Source: Polyodon spathula (taxonomy: Eukaryota > Chordata > Actinopteri > Acipenseriformes > Polyodontidae). Taken from it: a stretch of DNA of 64,000 nt. Shown in pieces: positions 40,613-59,254 of the stretch (positions within the stretch are counted from its first letter, which is position 1; every line of letters begins with the position of its first letter). Both the position numbers and the translations under genes were made by a program. The notes beneath the pieces are model-generated. The model searched no databases. It was not told where the DNA came from and was given only the letters and a program-made list of their open reading frames with translations. The stretch lies in contig NC_054572.1 of NCBI RefSeq assembly GCF_017654505.1, positions 1,246,864 to 1,310,863 on the forward strand. Reading direction: 5' to 3'.

Positions 40613-41160
40613 CACACTGTCACATGTGTTTCTTTCCTGTTTTATTTTCCTTTCACAAATATTAGCAGACTATTGATAAGCAGGGGGCAATACTGCTAGT
40701 TGAAGCTACATCCAGATGAAGCAGAATCTTTCACAGTCTGCCAACAAGAAGACTGCTCGTCAAATGCGACCTGAGACGAACACAGAGGAATGCATCATTG
40801 ATGAGCTTGAAGAAGCTTTTAAAAGAATACCTTTCACACAGTGTCACCCTTTGTCAGGTGGATCTAAATTTCTGTTTTATCAAGTCTGTGTCATGAGCTA
40901 GCGTTGCACTTGCTCTTGAAATGTAATGCAATATACAGTAGGGATGAAAGGGGATGCTGCAGCTTCCTGCACAGAAATAATTCTATACCATAACTCCTTG
41001 TTTGTTCTTATTTATTACATGCATAACATTCTAGAATCGGGAGAGTACCTCCATTAAACTGTGAAAAACATATATTCTGGACATTAAAGATCTTCACACA
41101 GGCACAATCTGGTTTGCTTGGTTCATGAGTGAAGAATAGACGTGCTATATTTTTATATTT
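40613..41160. other. Unique non-coding stretch downstream of the SINE head
   Basis: It may contain the SINE body, but no second copy is available to mark the end. The 61-codon frame at 40716-40901 has no recognisable domain. Confidence 0.45.
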
Positions 41161-41706
41161 GGTTTTGTTTTATAACAATTCAAAGAGTAAGCAGCGGAGT
41201 TCTGAAAAAAAAAAGCGTTACACATTCCCCGCATGCTGCTACAACTGTTTAAATAACCTGCCTGGGATTTTTCTTTTCATTGTTAACATCCTGACACTTT
41301 TTACACCTGTAACTTTAAAGTCTGCTTCAAAGCTCTTTTCAAAATGGCTGCTCTAGTGCACTGACAGTGTAAGGATTATTGACCACATTGTCACACAGGT
41401 ATCATAACAGTAACGATCCATGATGCGGTACAGAACAGAAAAGCAAAAGCACCTGTTGTTTTGTTTTTCTTTTTGTTTTTAATCGCTCTTCCTGCAGTGA
41501 TTTAGAGGACAGATCTCAAACCCCAGTGCACTAGAGCGGCCATTTGGAAAAAAGCTTTGAAAACATCAGAAGTGGTCAGGATGTTAACAGTGAAAAGAAA
41601 AATTACAGGTACTTTATTTAAACAGTTGTAGCAACAAAGGGGGACATATAATGTTATATTTTTCTGAACCCCACTACTTACTCTTTAACTATCAATATAA
41701 AAACCT
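41161..41706. mobile_element. Large fold-back element, arms of about 180-200 bp
   Basis: The left arm (41161-41363) and right arm (41524-41706) are imperfect inverse complements along their full length. Shared blocks in order are AAAGAGTAAG, TTCTGAAAAA, GCTACAACTGTTTAAATAA, TTTTTCTTTTCA.TGTTAACA, CATCCTGAC and CTCTAGTGCACTG. The 160-bp spacer (41364-41523) is unique. No transposase frame is present. The structure fits a non-autonomous fold-back or hAT/MITE-type element, or a locally duplicated inverted segment. Clear target-site duplications were not found. Confidence 0.75.
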
Positions 41707-41740
41707 TGACTATCATAGTTGGTGTTAAAAAGGATTTGCC

Positions 41741-41757
41741 TATATAATATATATATA

Positions 41758-41809
<52 letters not shown>
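41741..41809. repeat. (TA)n microsatellite
   Basis: TA units with one ATCTATAT break, beginning 35 bp after the fold-back element. Confidence 0.95.
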
Positions 41810-41812
<3 letters not shown>

Positions 41813-42056
41813 TTCTTGAGAGGGTGCCACGTCTATCTATCTTCAACTGGCTGAAATGGTGCAGATAGATAGAAGTTGACATCATGTCAGCTTTCATATT
41901 GAATGTCTTGTTTTTCCTCCTCTTTTTTTCGGTGTGTAATATAATTCCCAGATTAATAAACAAAGCGAGACACTGTATTGTGATGTTGTAGCACATCAGC
42001 ATCAGTGTTCCCAGATCAGGTTGTCAAAAGTCTCAGCAGTAAAATGAAAATAAAGA

Positions 42057-42152
<96 letters not shown>

Positions 42153-42153
42153 C
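42057..42153. repeat. (CT)n tract, 97-nt pure pyrimidine run
   Basis: Almost perfect CT units with no purine between 42057 and 42153. It is a candidate for triplex (H-DNA) formation. Confidence 0.97.
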
Positions 42154-42530
42154 GTCTCTTCCCTTGGCTTGTCAACTGCCAACGGCTGACGTCTCCTTTC
42201 ATGTTTTGCGCCCAGCCTGGGCTTTGAACATCTCTTTGATTCTTTTAAGATAATAGCTGGTTAGCTGTCAGAGGGAGGATGATCAGTTAAAACCTTAATC
42301 ACTGCCTGTCGACTCGCATGACACTTATTTTTTTATATTTTTCTCTCTATTCCCCTCTCTCTCTCCCTCTCATAACAAAATTAATCCCACAAGTGATGCA
42401 ACAGAAAACACTTGTGTTAAAAAACAGGGATGGGGGGAGGTGGAGATGACTGTAACTTCTCTTTTTGTTCCCCGCTGAATTCATTTACTGCGCTGTACTA
42501 TTTTTCAGACAGGGAATTAAGGTACCACCA

Positions 42531-42533
42531 CCT

Positions 42534-42615
<82 letters not shown>

Positions 42616-42805
42616 TTTCTCTCTTTCCCTCTCTCTCTCTCTCCTTTCCTCCCCTTTCTCTTTCCCTCCCTCTCTCTCTCCTTTCCTCCCCTTTTCTTCT
42701 TTCCCTCCCTCTCTCTCCTTTCTTCCCCTTTCTCTCTTTCCCTCCCTCTCTCTCCTTTCCTCCCTGTCTCTCTATCCCTCCCTCTCTCTGTCTCTCTCTC
42801 TCTAG
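42531..42805. repeat. Long CT-rich tract, 235-nt uninterrupted pyrimidine run
   Basis: There is no purine from 42531 to 42765. The first half is perfect CT. The second half is built of imperfect higher-order units of about 40 bp (CTCTCTCCTTTCCTCCCC followed by TTCTCTTTCCCTCC). It then ends in CT with a few G/A to 42805. The 152-codon Ser/Leu/Pro frame and the minus-strand Arg/Glu frame are artefacts. Confidence 0.97.
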
Positions 42806-49430
<6,625 letters not shown>

Positions 49431-49538
49431 GCTAGTGTTAGAGTTAGGGTTTGGGTTAGTGTTAGTGCTAGTGTTAGAGTTAGGGTTTGGGTTAGTGGTA
49501 GTGCTAGTGTTAGAGTTAGGGTTTGGGTTAGGATTAGC
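49431..49538. repeat. 36-bp minisatellite of telomere-variant hexamers, three units
   Basis: The units at 49431-49466, 49467-49502 and 49503-49538 are each six hexamers: GCTAGT GTTAGA GTTAGG, then GTTTGG GTTAGT GTTAGT. The second unit has one change near its end and the third has several in its last two hexamers. A GGGTTAGGG precedes the array at about 49417. The unit looks like a stretch of mutated TTAGGG array that was later amplified as a block. The plus-strand Val/Arg and Leu/Gly frames reflect the 12-codon period. Confidence 0.93.
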
Positions 49539-52500
49539 GTTGAGGGCTGGAGTTCACGCTCGAGATCCTGGGTGTAAAAGAGGAAGGTGTCTCGCTCATG
49601 GGTTCAGAGGATGCCTGCTAAATCTCAGTTCAGAAAAAAAATAAATAAAAAGGCAATAATTTTGTATATGTATTTTATTTTATTCTGGTATAAAGTTACA
49701 TTACGTCTGGAAAACACATCATAGCAAATTAAGGCCAGCAGACACAGACAGTAAGTCAAAGTCTGTACTAAAGTTTTTTTTTTTTTTTAATCCTTTTCTT
49801 TTAAGGGGCCTTTTACACAGCAGCCAGCTAGTTGGTTGTCATTTTTTTCCCGCTGAGTGAAAACATCTCGAAATGTGTTTTTCCATGTGTAAAAAAAAAT
49901 AAATAATTAAAAATAAATAAAGAAAGCCTAGGTTAGTTAAATTAAATTAGCAGGCAGGTTAAACTAATGGGAGAGAGTCCTTTAGAACAACAAACACCAA
50001 GTTTTCAAACGTCCCCAGATTTTTAAATGATATTGCTAGCCGAGGTAAGCGGATATTTTGTTTGTTTGTGCTGAGATTTCTCTCGGAGGCCAACTGACAC
50101 AGAAACATTCCTCAGTGAATGAATGTAGGATCTGGGCTCGCTGTGTGTGGCTAATTAAAGCCACATTCTTGAAGTTCATCCTTCTCAAAACTTTCTATAA
50201 GCGGTCCTATAGAGGAAAAATCAGCAGTGTATTAAATAACTTTGGATGCTCTTCCAAAGGCAGGTACGTTACCTACTGTACAAGTCATTATGATGCATTA
50301 TGAAAACGGTTATATATTTTATTACAACAATAAGTCCCAGAGTAATGCCCCCTCTATCCTAGCCTGGTCACCTGAATGTCTTGGGCTGCCTTTGATATTA
50401 ATGCCTTATCCAATGTAACTAACATTATGTTTTCATAGAACATCCTTGTAGTCCCAGGGATGTCTGCATGTGTAGTCATTGAGCTTTTAACTTTATCTCA
50501 TCAACTGGGGTCTGAATCTGTAAAGACAGTGCCTCCCACAACACTGCTCCCCTTTAACCTCAACGATGGGCTGCAGCTGATCTGTGAGATGCAGGTCACG
50601 GCTTCAATGTGACAGGGCAGAGGCTTGGCTTCCACTAGCAATCTCTCAAGGTTGTGAGCAGTTGTACCATTATAGGATAACAAGATGTAATGTAACAAGG
50701 TGTGGTGTCATCTTAATTTGGCTTTGTTAATTGGAAAAAAAAAAGAATATCCAATCACAATCTTACACCATATAGCAACAGTTCATTATTTTGTAAGCGC
50801 TAGCAACAGGCTTCTAGTAACATCTTCAGCAGACACGTGATCATTAAAGATGAGGTGGTACTGATAAAATACAGCACGGTAAACTGTCCCGAACTATAAA
50901 TAAACATTGGGAGCTTTTATGTGATTATGCTAAAAACTTCAGCTGGGTTTTTTTTTTTTTTTTTTTTAACAAACCAGAGTATGCGTCACTTTTAAGATAT
51001 TTATTTTATGTGAGCAGGTTTGTTTTCAGCGTGTGTAGGGAAGAGGCGGAGGGTTGCACTTGCCTCCCCCTGTTGTCACCCCCCTGAAGCAGTCACATAC
51101 TATCACAGGAGTGTAAATTTTGCTAGCATGTGGAATGTCTATAAAAGGCGAAAACAGTTCCCTTGAATTCCACTATTATAAACAAAATAGATGAGGTGCT
51201 TCTGTTTCTTTTTTACATCTGTAAATGGAAGAATGAAGCAAAAGAACAAATGAAATGTTTAAACATGCTGCTACGTGATGGAAAGAGACCCCCCCCCCCC
51301 CCCCCCGCAAAGTCAAAGCAAGTCAAACTCGGGTTCAACTTACAATGCAAGAGTCATTCGAAAGTAAGCTCTTCTTTCAGCAACATTTCAAAACTGTCGA
51401 TTATTCAATCTGCTGTTTAAGCTTGTCGCGCTTCTTGATTGGCATCGGTTTATTAATATGCAAACCACAATATTCGGTGCTTTTTGACCAAGCTCTAGCT
51501 ATGGTTTAATTCATGTAGTTTTTTATCTAAATTTGTTTTTTCAGCAGCTGCAACAAAAAAAGGAATTGTTTGCTGATGAAAAGCTATACAAAGTGCAGTA
51601 AATCTGCCCAGCCTAATAAAACATTTAATATTCTTTCTCGGGTCTATCACTTCCGGGTCTTGTCTCTTTATTAATTAATTAGGAAAGTGGTGGTTCAGGT
51701 AAGGAAATTAATTAGTTAATTAATTAATTAATCAATTAATTAATTAATTAACAGGCCAACCAACTGTTCACAATACCCAATTGCTTTATTATTCTCTTGC
51801 AAACAGCTGCTCTTCATAACTAGTTCAAAATCTAAACGCTTTGTAAAAACAAAAGCAAAACATATTAGAAATTGAAACCATCATTAGCTAAAACCAATGA
51901 GCGATCCTTAGTAGCTTTATCTTTAGACCCTAAACTCAGCTCATCTATTTGTTAAATGACAATGGAGGTTCAGTCAGGAAAACTCATACGATAGAGAACA
52001 ATATTTATTAAAGCTTAGACAACAAACACTACGCTATACATATTTTCATCACATCTTTGGCCTCTGGCCTTACCCTTTGAATTAACCCTGCCCATAATTT
52101 AGTCTGCAGAGAGTGGAGAGGCTGACTGTAGGGAAGCCATGGGCAGAGGGGCAGGATAGCTCCCCTCCCCCTTAAACGAAGGTGGAGGCTGGGGAGAAGG
52201 CGAACTCTGGCGTACAGCAGGAAGAATGGATTAAGGTAATATATAAAGCCTTTTGTAGCTGATCATCGGACGTGTTGTTTATCTAATGACAAATTTTAGC
52301 CATTTGACCGACAAAAGTTCTGTTAATGAGGGTGGCTAATATGCTTGATGTTTACAATTTTAATCTAGTTTAAAAGTGAGTTCCCTGCTTTGCTAAATCT
52401 CTCATAATGGGGGAACCAGGGATTACTGACCAGTCTGGTTTAGTAGACCGTAACTCTTGCCTCAGGCCCATCACTTAACAAACTGGCTCCTAATCTCTGT

Positions 52501-54049
52501 TAACTCTCTCTGTTTCTTTTTGTCTGACTCAACCAGCCAAAAGGCTTTAATCTGGCTGGTGCTAATAACAGGTTAATAAATGAGGAATTATGGGTGCACG
52601 CTATAGACCTGATTCTCAGAAGCAGGTAAAGGGGTTGCTAAATTATAATAAGGAATACTTTTGGGATACCTATTAGATGACAATGAAATCTGACCAACCT
52701 GCAACATCATAAATCATACCCGGCATACCCGGTCGAATTAAGACACATCTGGGTTTTTTTAGAGCATTTTACAACATTGTGGGAATTCCCCACATGGTTA
52801 TGTGATTGCCCTTATAAATATGCAATCCAGGGGGACTCCTTGGTACTATAAATTGCTCTAGTATAAATCAGGGTATAGGCTGACCTAATCAACCCCTCAA
52901 TGGAATAACCCATATGATGTATAGTGTTACTGGTGTTATCTCTCAATGTGTTCATCAAGTGGGTAACACTTGAAAATAATGGTCGCAAACTCATAATGAG
53001 AATATCTTCTGCACTTCCTCTGCGTTCTGAAGTGATTCATTTTGATCAGCCCTGTTAATTCATGTGAATTGAATTACCTGCATTCATTGCATGTTTCTTT
53101 GTAACAAATGATGTTGATCACATGTATAAGGCATGCATTCATGCATGAATAAACACATCTGTGTTTAAAAGAAAAGGATAAACACAGCATGTGTTACTAT
53201 TATGTGGGACCATAGGCTAAATCAAGCAGCACAGACTATTTTGGGGTGAAAGAAACAACTCAAGTCGACAGCAGAATAGTTCATAAAGCAGACTAATGAT
53301 CCAACACTCTAGACTGGAAAACCCCTTCTTATAACACTAACGCCTTGGCAGCACAGCTAGCAGACTTCTATCAGACCCTTCTTCCTGTATAGCAATTAAT
53401 TTCAATTCCTACCATCTCTCCACTCAGGTCTTACTCTATAATGGAGAGGGGGGCGGAGGACAGGGGGGCTGAACTGTAACGCATTGGGCAAATTGACAAT
53501 GAAATCATCATTATTTAACTTTTTTTTTTTTTTTTTTTTAAATAAACACTGCATAAAATTGGTCTGTCTGGCCGTAGGGTGTTTGTTCAAGTCTCAAGTT
53601 ACTAACACAACAGGGTCCAGCAACTATGGAGAGGAGCGACGCTGAGCAAACATGCTTTTTATTGTTAACTCTGCCAAAGAAGAGGTAAATGCGATCAAAT
53701 GTTAATTTGTGAAGCATTCCTTCAGTCTGAGTCACTCCCTGTAATTCTTTTAAAAATAGTATAGCTTTCACTCCAACATGCTAGACTCATGGATGGCTAC
53801 TTCCTCTACCTTAACAACAAAAAGTATTTACAAAAAAAAGGGTAAAAAAGTAAATGGAAGGTCACCATTCAAACGGTGGGAAAAAAAGTCATTTATTGAC
53901 TGCATAAAAGTTACTATATTTAGATTTTTCTCTCTGGAGTGCGTTTGTAATAAACTGATTGTCTCGGAGCAATTCAAATGCTCCCAGTTATGACATTTAA
54001 CAAAGAAATGAAATTACCTAAATGCATCTTACAGAGGTATAACAGAGAG
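49539..54049. other. Long unique non-coding stretch
   Basis: About 4.5 kb without a recognisable gene. It contains T19 near 50950-50968, a C18 run at 51289-51306, the TTAA array at 51706-51752 and a T19 run near 53520-53539. GGTAACACTT recurs at 52962 without further similarity. Confidence 0.5.
51706..51752. repeat. (TTAA)n tetranucleotide array
   Basis: TTAATTAA units with a few breaks. A shorter TTAATTAATTAGG lies at 51670, so the whole 51660-51752 zone is dense in homeodomain-type cores. A simple repeat is the plainest reading. Confidence 0.85.
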
Positions 54050-54120
54050 GAGGCTGGGTGTGAACTGGAGACCCGGCACACTGCTAGCGAGCACCCTAAC
54101 CACAATGCAAAAGAGCGGCC
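54050..54120 (-). mobile_element. tRNA-derived SINE head, copy 2
   Basis: Read on the minus strand, it has TTGCATTGTGGTTAGGGTGC (A-box region, 54091-54110) and then CCAGTTCACACCC (B-box region, 54056-54068). It ends in CAGCCTC like copy 1. The two copies are about 70-75 percent identical by eye over 60 bp and share nothing beyond it, so they may be different SINE subfamilies with a common tRNA head. Confidence 0.6.
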
Positions 54121-55715
54121 GCAGCTGCATTCGTGGTTTTAGAGCTTTTAACCTCATCGCATCTCTCCGACTGGACAGAATCCGTAACGAAAGTGCAGCA
54201 CGCAACCCTGCCCGTTACACAGGGGAATGAAATATTTGGCTCAAATACACTACACAAAATGTTACAATCAAACAAAAATATAAAAAATGGTACTTTGCAA
54301 AGTGCAGTCATTTAAAACTCTTCGGTTCAGTTAAAATATCATTGAGCATCACATCCAGTGAGGACTTGCGGAGACTGTATGTACTGAGAAGCACGCGTAA
54401 ATAACGCCTTTACGATCCGTTGACTTTTATGATGTCCCCGGGTTGCGCGTTTGATTCTCACACTGGCCCCATGAGGCACTCAAGGTGTCTTTTTACAGAC
54501 TTAGCAGACAAACAAAACAAGGGACTCCTGCCTGACATACAGAATCGCTGCTGGCATCTGGGGGTACTGCGTGGTTCTGGCATCACCAGTACCTGTACTG
54601 AGCAGTGCGTGAGCAGGCACTAGAGACCCACAGGAAACCCAATGGACCGGCCATTCATCTCTGGAGGCCCAGGGTCGCAATGAGCTAGTCGAACTTTGCC
54701 TCAGCAGTCCACATGATGAAAAACGACCCCTGATTTGGCTAGGAGGGGGTTTTTGGGGTCAGGATTAGTGCAGTGCATCGGTGGAGGTTTGTAAGAAAGC
54801 TCAATAGGCACCTGCTTCCATAAAATAGTCTGGATTCTCCACTTTCCCTTATTAAATTGTGTTGAAAATGCTCCCTTCACTGAAGCTAAATATGCCAGTT
54901 TAAGGGGATGGTTTGTGAATAAAACGAGATATATACCAAACAGATGTAGCTCCTGAATGGAAAGACTACAATATCACATGACCTTACTAAATGTAATAAT
55001 TGAGTGGAAAGGGCTGTTGTCCCTTGCCTTTGATAAAAACAAATAATAAAATGCTACAAAACAAACTTGAGGAAATAACAGTAAATAATCAGTTTGTTGT
55101 TTTTTTGTTTTTTTTAAATGATGTTCTGAAAGGCTTCACACAATATTCTGGTAGCAACACTCCAGACAGATAAGAACCTTTACCCTTGATATATAATATT
55201 ACCCCAGCCAGCAAACATGACTGAAATTTATTGCAGCAGGACTGGCCGCCTGTTTTATGGGTCTTTAGAATGAATGAATTAGACAGGACTTAAGACAGCA
55301 ATACATCTCATTTGAAGGTCTGTACATTTCATACTTAATGTCTCTGATTCATCACAGTGGGGGGGGGGGTGGGGGGGGAGTTGTACTCCTGTTTTTCTGA
55401 GCGGTTTTGTCGAATGTTAGGAATGACTTTCCCACTGACTCGCTGACTGAGTCACAAAACAGTTCATTGCAGATCGCTGGAACGCTAGACAGACAGGGAT
55501 GAACGGTGTAACAAAACATGAACCCGTCAGACACAAAACTGTCAGAGTTAAAGAGTTGCAGAGCACCCCTGCGAATGTTTAAAAGTATTTGCTCTACTCA
55601 CTGTTCCTGCCTCCTGTTACAATATGAAACACATGCTGCGTCCTTGTTTTAGGTATCACTCCAACATAGTATAAAATGGGCAGATTTTTTTTTTAAATAA
55701 GTACCGGACTAAAAA
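54121..55715. other. Unique non-coding stretch
   Basis: No gene is recognised. G11 and G8 runs lie at 55359-55369 and 55371-55378, separated by one T. Confidence 0.5.
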
Positions 55716-56085
55716 AACTTTTTGCATGAAGTGTCTCTAATTACTATGCATTTAGATAGTTGTTACTGAGTAAACACATGTGTGCTTACACATCATTACA
55801 TCTTTTTGGACGATATATGTAAGTACACAATTGTATCAGAGAAGGATTAGGGTGGGTTAGAGTTAGGGTTAGGGATAGGGCTAGGATTAGGGTTAGGGTT
55901 AGGGTTAGGGTTAGGGTTAGGGCTAGGGTTAGGGTTAGGGTTAGGGTTAGGGTTAGGGTTAGGGTTAGGGTTAGGGATAGGGCTAGGATTAGGGTTAAGG
56001 TTAGGGTTAGGATTATAACATGCAAACCAATGTACATGTTAAGTACATTGCAGCTATGCATAATAACATTGTAATTATGTGTAAG
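55716..56085 (-). mobile_element. Palindromic MITE with long telomeric core, copy C
   Basis: This copy is inverted compared with copy B. Its left part (CTTTTTGCATG, AAGTGTCTCTAATTACTATG, ATATATGTAAGTACACAATTG) corresponds to the long right arm of B. Its right part (TATAACATGC, TTAAGTACATTG, TAATAACATTGTAATTATG) corresponds to the short left arm. The distal 60-70 bp of the right side are missing after GTGTAAGCA at 56085. Core at 55845-56014. Confidence 0.75.
55845..56014 (+). repeat. Interstitial telomeric (TTAGGG)n array, core of copy C
   Basis: About 170 bp of TTAGGG-type hexamers. It includes six perfect units at 55887-55922, one CTAGGG, and eight perfect units at 55929-55976, with variant units at both ends. 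It is the purest of the four cores, so it is either the youngest or was re-expanded by slippage. Confidence 0.97.
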
Positions 56086-56771
56086 CAGTATTGCATGCTA
56101 GATTAGTGCAGATTGGGGTCTGTGAAAGCAGACACGTTGCACTGTGTGTCTGACACACTTAAGATTTTTATGCTGAATAAAAAAAGCATGCAATCATTCA
56201 ATGCTGTTTTTTTTTTTTTTTTTTTTTTACATTGAATGATTTTATTCTTGCTAATAATCTCATCTCATTTAAATATAATGGAGCCCCTTTCTTCTGCTGC
56301 GGCAGGCAGGTTAAAAGACGTAATTATTAGTTTCTAAAGTGCCCCCAGAGAGGTGTCAGTGAATTGACAGTTTTGATGCTGGGCGATGGGCTCCCCAAGG
56401 CAAAGCAGTATCCCCGATCTAATCAACCCGCACTCCAACTGACTGTCTTTAACAAGAGACAGGGCCCGGTTTGAAACAGGAGAACACTGTGCCCCTGTTT
56501 CTTTTCTGACAGGAATAAAAAGCACATTAATATGAAACTAGAAAAAGAAAAAGACCAGTGTTGTTCTGAACTATTCCTTGCCAGTTTTATAATGTAAAAA
56601 AATTTTTTTTTTTTTATTGCATTTTTTTTTTTTTTTTTTTCACAAATTTAAGTAGTGTTTAAACTGCTTAAACTGAGTTTCATACCACCAGTTTAAAGGA
56701 TAAACTGAACAGTTTAATTTTCTTTCCACAAACGAGTGCTGGTAATTATGTTTTTATCAACCTGGACCTGT
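56086..56771. other. Unique non-coding stretch with T-loop hairpin
   Basis: ATCATTCAATG (56193-56203) and CATTGAATGAT (56230-56240) are exact inverse complements around a T19-type loop. A further T22 run lies near 56620. No gene is recognised. Confidence 0.55.
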
Positions 56772-56773
56772 TG

Positions 56774-56804
<31 letters not shown>

Positions 56805-56832
56805 ATATATTTATATATATATAAATATATTG
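56772..56832. repeat. Compound (TG)n / (TA)n microsatellite
   Basis: TG units with one TTTG break, then TATATATTTATATATATA. Confidence 0.93.
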
Positions 56833-57958
56833 ACATTCCATTTAGACACTTAATAAATAGTAGCATAGTAAAGTCAAATTAACTACATTATCCAGACACA
56901 GACAGTCAAGCACTTCCACAAAAAGTTTCATTCAATAATGTGTTTAGTTGAATTTTTTTTCATAGCTCTAAAGCTAGTGCCGTCAGAGTATAGAATTGAC
57001 TTTTGTTCAATTGCATTTAGTACGAGTTTAAACATCTGTAAAAACATATTAGATATGCAGAAAAAGAAAAAGAAAACTGGTGATATATAATGATTTATTT
57101 CGTTTGTACTGTTATTTCTTGGTAAAAGATGCTCCCTCTTTGCTTAGTGTTTATTAATTCAACTCAAAAGATATTAGATTTCCACTGAGCTTACTGCATT
57201 TGTATTGCCTATTAAACCTAAAGTCTCATGTTTTTATCATAAGAGTGAGTAAAAGGGGAATGTTTGGACAAAGCCAGAAATGCATTACTATAAATTCATT
57301 ACAGTGATCCAGCACTGTTTATAAACACTGGACATTTTGTTTAAAATTTCCAGTGTTACAGATTGCAGATCTGAACTGCAGAAACTTCAAAGCAATGTTT
57401 AATCTTTACATGTGGGGCTACGATCCTGGTCCACTTATGTGCTGAGCAGCGCTTTGTAAAAATAAAATGAAATAAACACAAGCTATTTGTATAAACGGTA
57501 AGATGACAAACAGTTTACATTGTCATCAATCTGGAATTCATTATCAGGTGCATGTCAGCCCCTGCTGAAATGGAACGGACACTCTTCATAAACACACCAG
57601 GTATCAGAGGGCCATTTTTCTGCTGATCTGATAGGAGAATAAAAAAAATTATAAGCTCTTAGATGCACTTCACGAGCGCTTAAAATAACTATCTGAGTTG
57701 TATTTCCAGTAGGTGCTTTTCCCGTTCTGAAAAACACTAGGTGAGCATGTTGAACAGGAGAAAAGGGATTTTTCCTTGTGGAAAATGTTGTGGAATTAAG
57801 AAAGAGATCAGCCTTTCTATTAGACTCCAAATCTTTTTTTGAGTACGGTGAAGAGAGGGGTTCATTTTAATTTGTGAAGGCTACAGTGGATGAAAAAAAA
57901 AACCATCATGTGATGAATGTACTATATGTATAGGGCAATTTGCCTGCAATTTTACCCA

Positions 57959-57959
<1 letters not shown>
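56833..57959. other. Unique non-coding stretch
   Basis: AT-rich, with no gene or element recognised. Confidence 0.55.

Positions 57960-57995
<36 letters not shown>
57960..57995. repeat. G36 homopolymer
   Basis: 36 consecutive G, the longest mononucleotide run in the window. Confidence 0.95.
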
Positions 57996-57997
<2 letters not shown>

Positions 57998-59171
57998 TCA
58001 TTAGCAGCGCACAATTAGATCAAGTTAGTGCAGTAATTGTTCTGATTCTCTTATAGGAATTTTGAAGAGCTTTCCAACTACAGGCAAGAATTACTACAGC
58101 AGGAAACTCATTTTCACGCAACCCAAAGTGGATGTCTATTTAACTTTATTGGGGTATAACAAAAGAAAATGTCCTAAGGGATTTTCAGAATGGGGGGCCA
58201 CTTTGGTTAAGTGGAGAAATAAAACCAAAAAAAACATTGAAAGCAGAAAAGCTCCTCCCTGTCCTGATTTCAAGCCCAGCTTTTGTATGGGTCGGTCCAG
58301 CAGGTTGGCAGCATTGCTCAGATGGTTTGTATATCTCACTCCACCCACCACCTCATCCAAGCCAAATGACTGGCCAGCAAAGCTAAACCATTATCCAGCT
58401 CATTGAAATATTAAGACTGAGTTCAGTGAGGGATGAACAGTTAGGATCTTTTTTTTTTAATGAAAACCACAAACCTCTTGGTGCTTCTGACATTTCAGAG
58501 GACAATTAACTAAATATAAACTTGCTCCATAATTATGAATCCAGTTTAAACAATAGCTACTCTTACAACTACATGCAAAATTATATTGTAAGAACAATAT
58601 TGATTTGATGATGTATTCGATGTTGCTGTTTAGTTTGGTGATACAAGCATGTCTATAGGCATGTGTGTGTGTGATTTCTGCCTGTCCCATCAGATATACT
58701 GTATATGGAGTATTAAGTACTATTAAGAACTATTATAGTCTGGGGATTATTACTGGCTGGAATAGACATTGTCACCGGTTGTAAATAAAATCTATGCATC
58801 CTCAGGAACTATGTGAATGGAGACTTAAGTGTGATTTATGCCTTAAAAAACAACGGCATTTAAATACTTCATCTGCCTCTCCCGCCCTAGCATGGGGCCT
58901 TCTTCTTTCCTGCAACAGTGCTTTGAATTTAAAGCTGCAGAAGCAAACAAACACCACCTATGTCTGGAGAAGTTCAAAAACCACCATAGGTTCATTACTG
59001 AGAGCTAGCAGTGCTTCTAACCTCTCGCAGTAAACAGGGATCTGCACTCCAGCATTCATCCAGAACGATAAACACTCAAGCTGTACGAAGGTTTGGACAA
59101 CCTGTCTCTTTCAATTAGGAAATAAAGTTAAAAAAGGAAATGATACTTCACCCTTTCTGAAAAGTTGTGTA
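57996..59171. other. Unique non-coding stretch
   Basis: The 114-codon plus-strand frame at 58062-58406 shows no recognisable domain and is not annotated as a gene. Nothing else is recognised. Confidence 0.5.
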
Positions 59172-59172
59172 C

Positions 59173-59252
<80 letters not shown>
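59172..59252. repeat. Compound (GT)n(AT)n microsatellite
   Basis: GT at 59172-59198 passes directly into AT up to 59252, the same arrangement as at 24801-24874. Confidence 0.97.

Positions 59253-59254
<2 letters not shown>

Noticed and set aside
54420..54480. tRNA-like B box (GCGTTTGATTCTC)
   Set aside because: No A box at the right distance and no match to the two SINE heads.
55786..56061. 91-codon Leu-Thr repeat protein on the minus strand
   Set aside because: It is a translation of the telomeric hexamer array inside the MITE.
58062..58406. 114-codon plus-strand open frame
   Set aside because: No recognisable domain or splice or promoter context, and the minus strand is also open; treated as chance.
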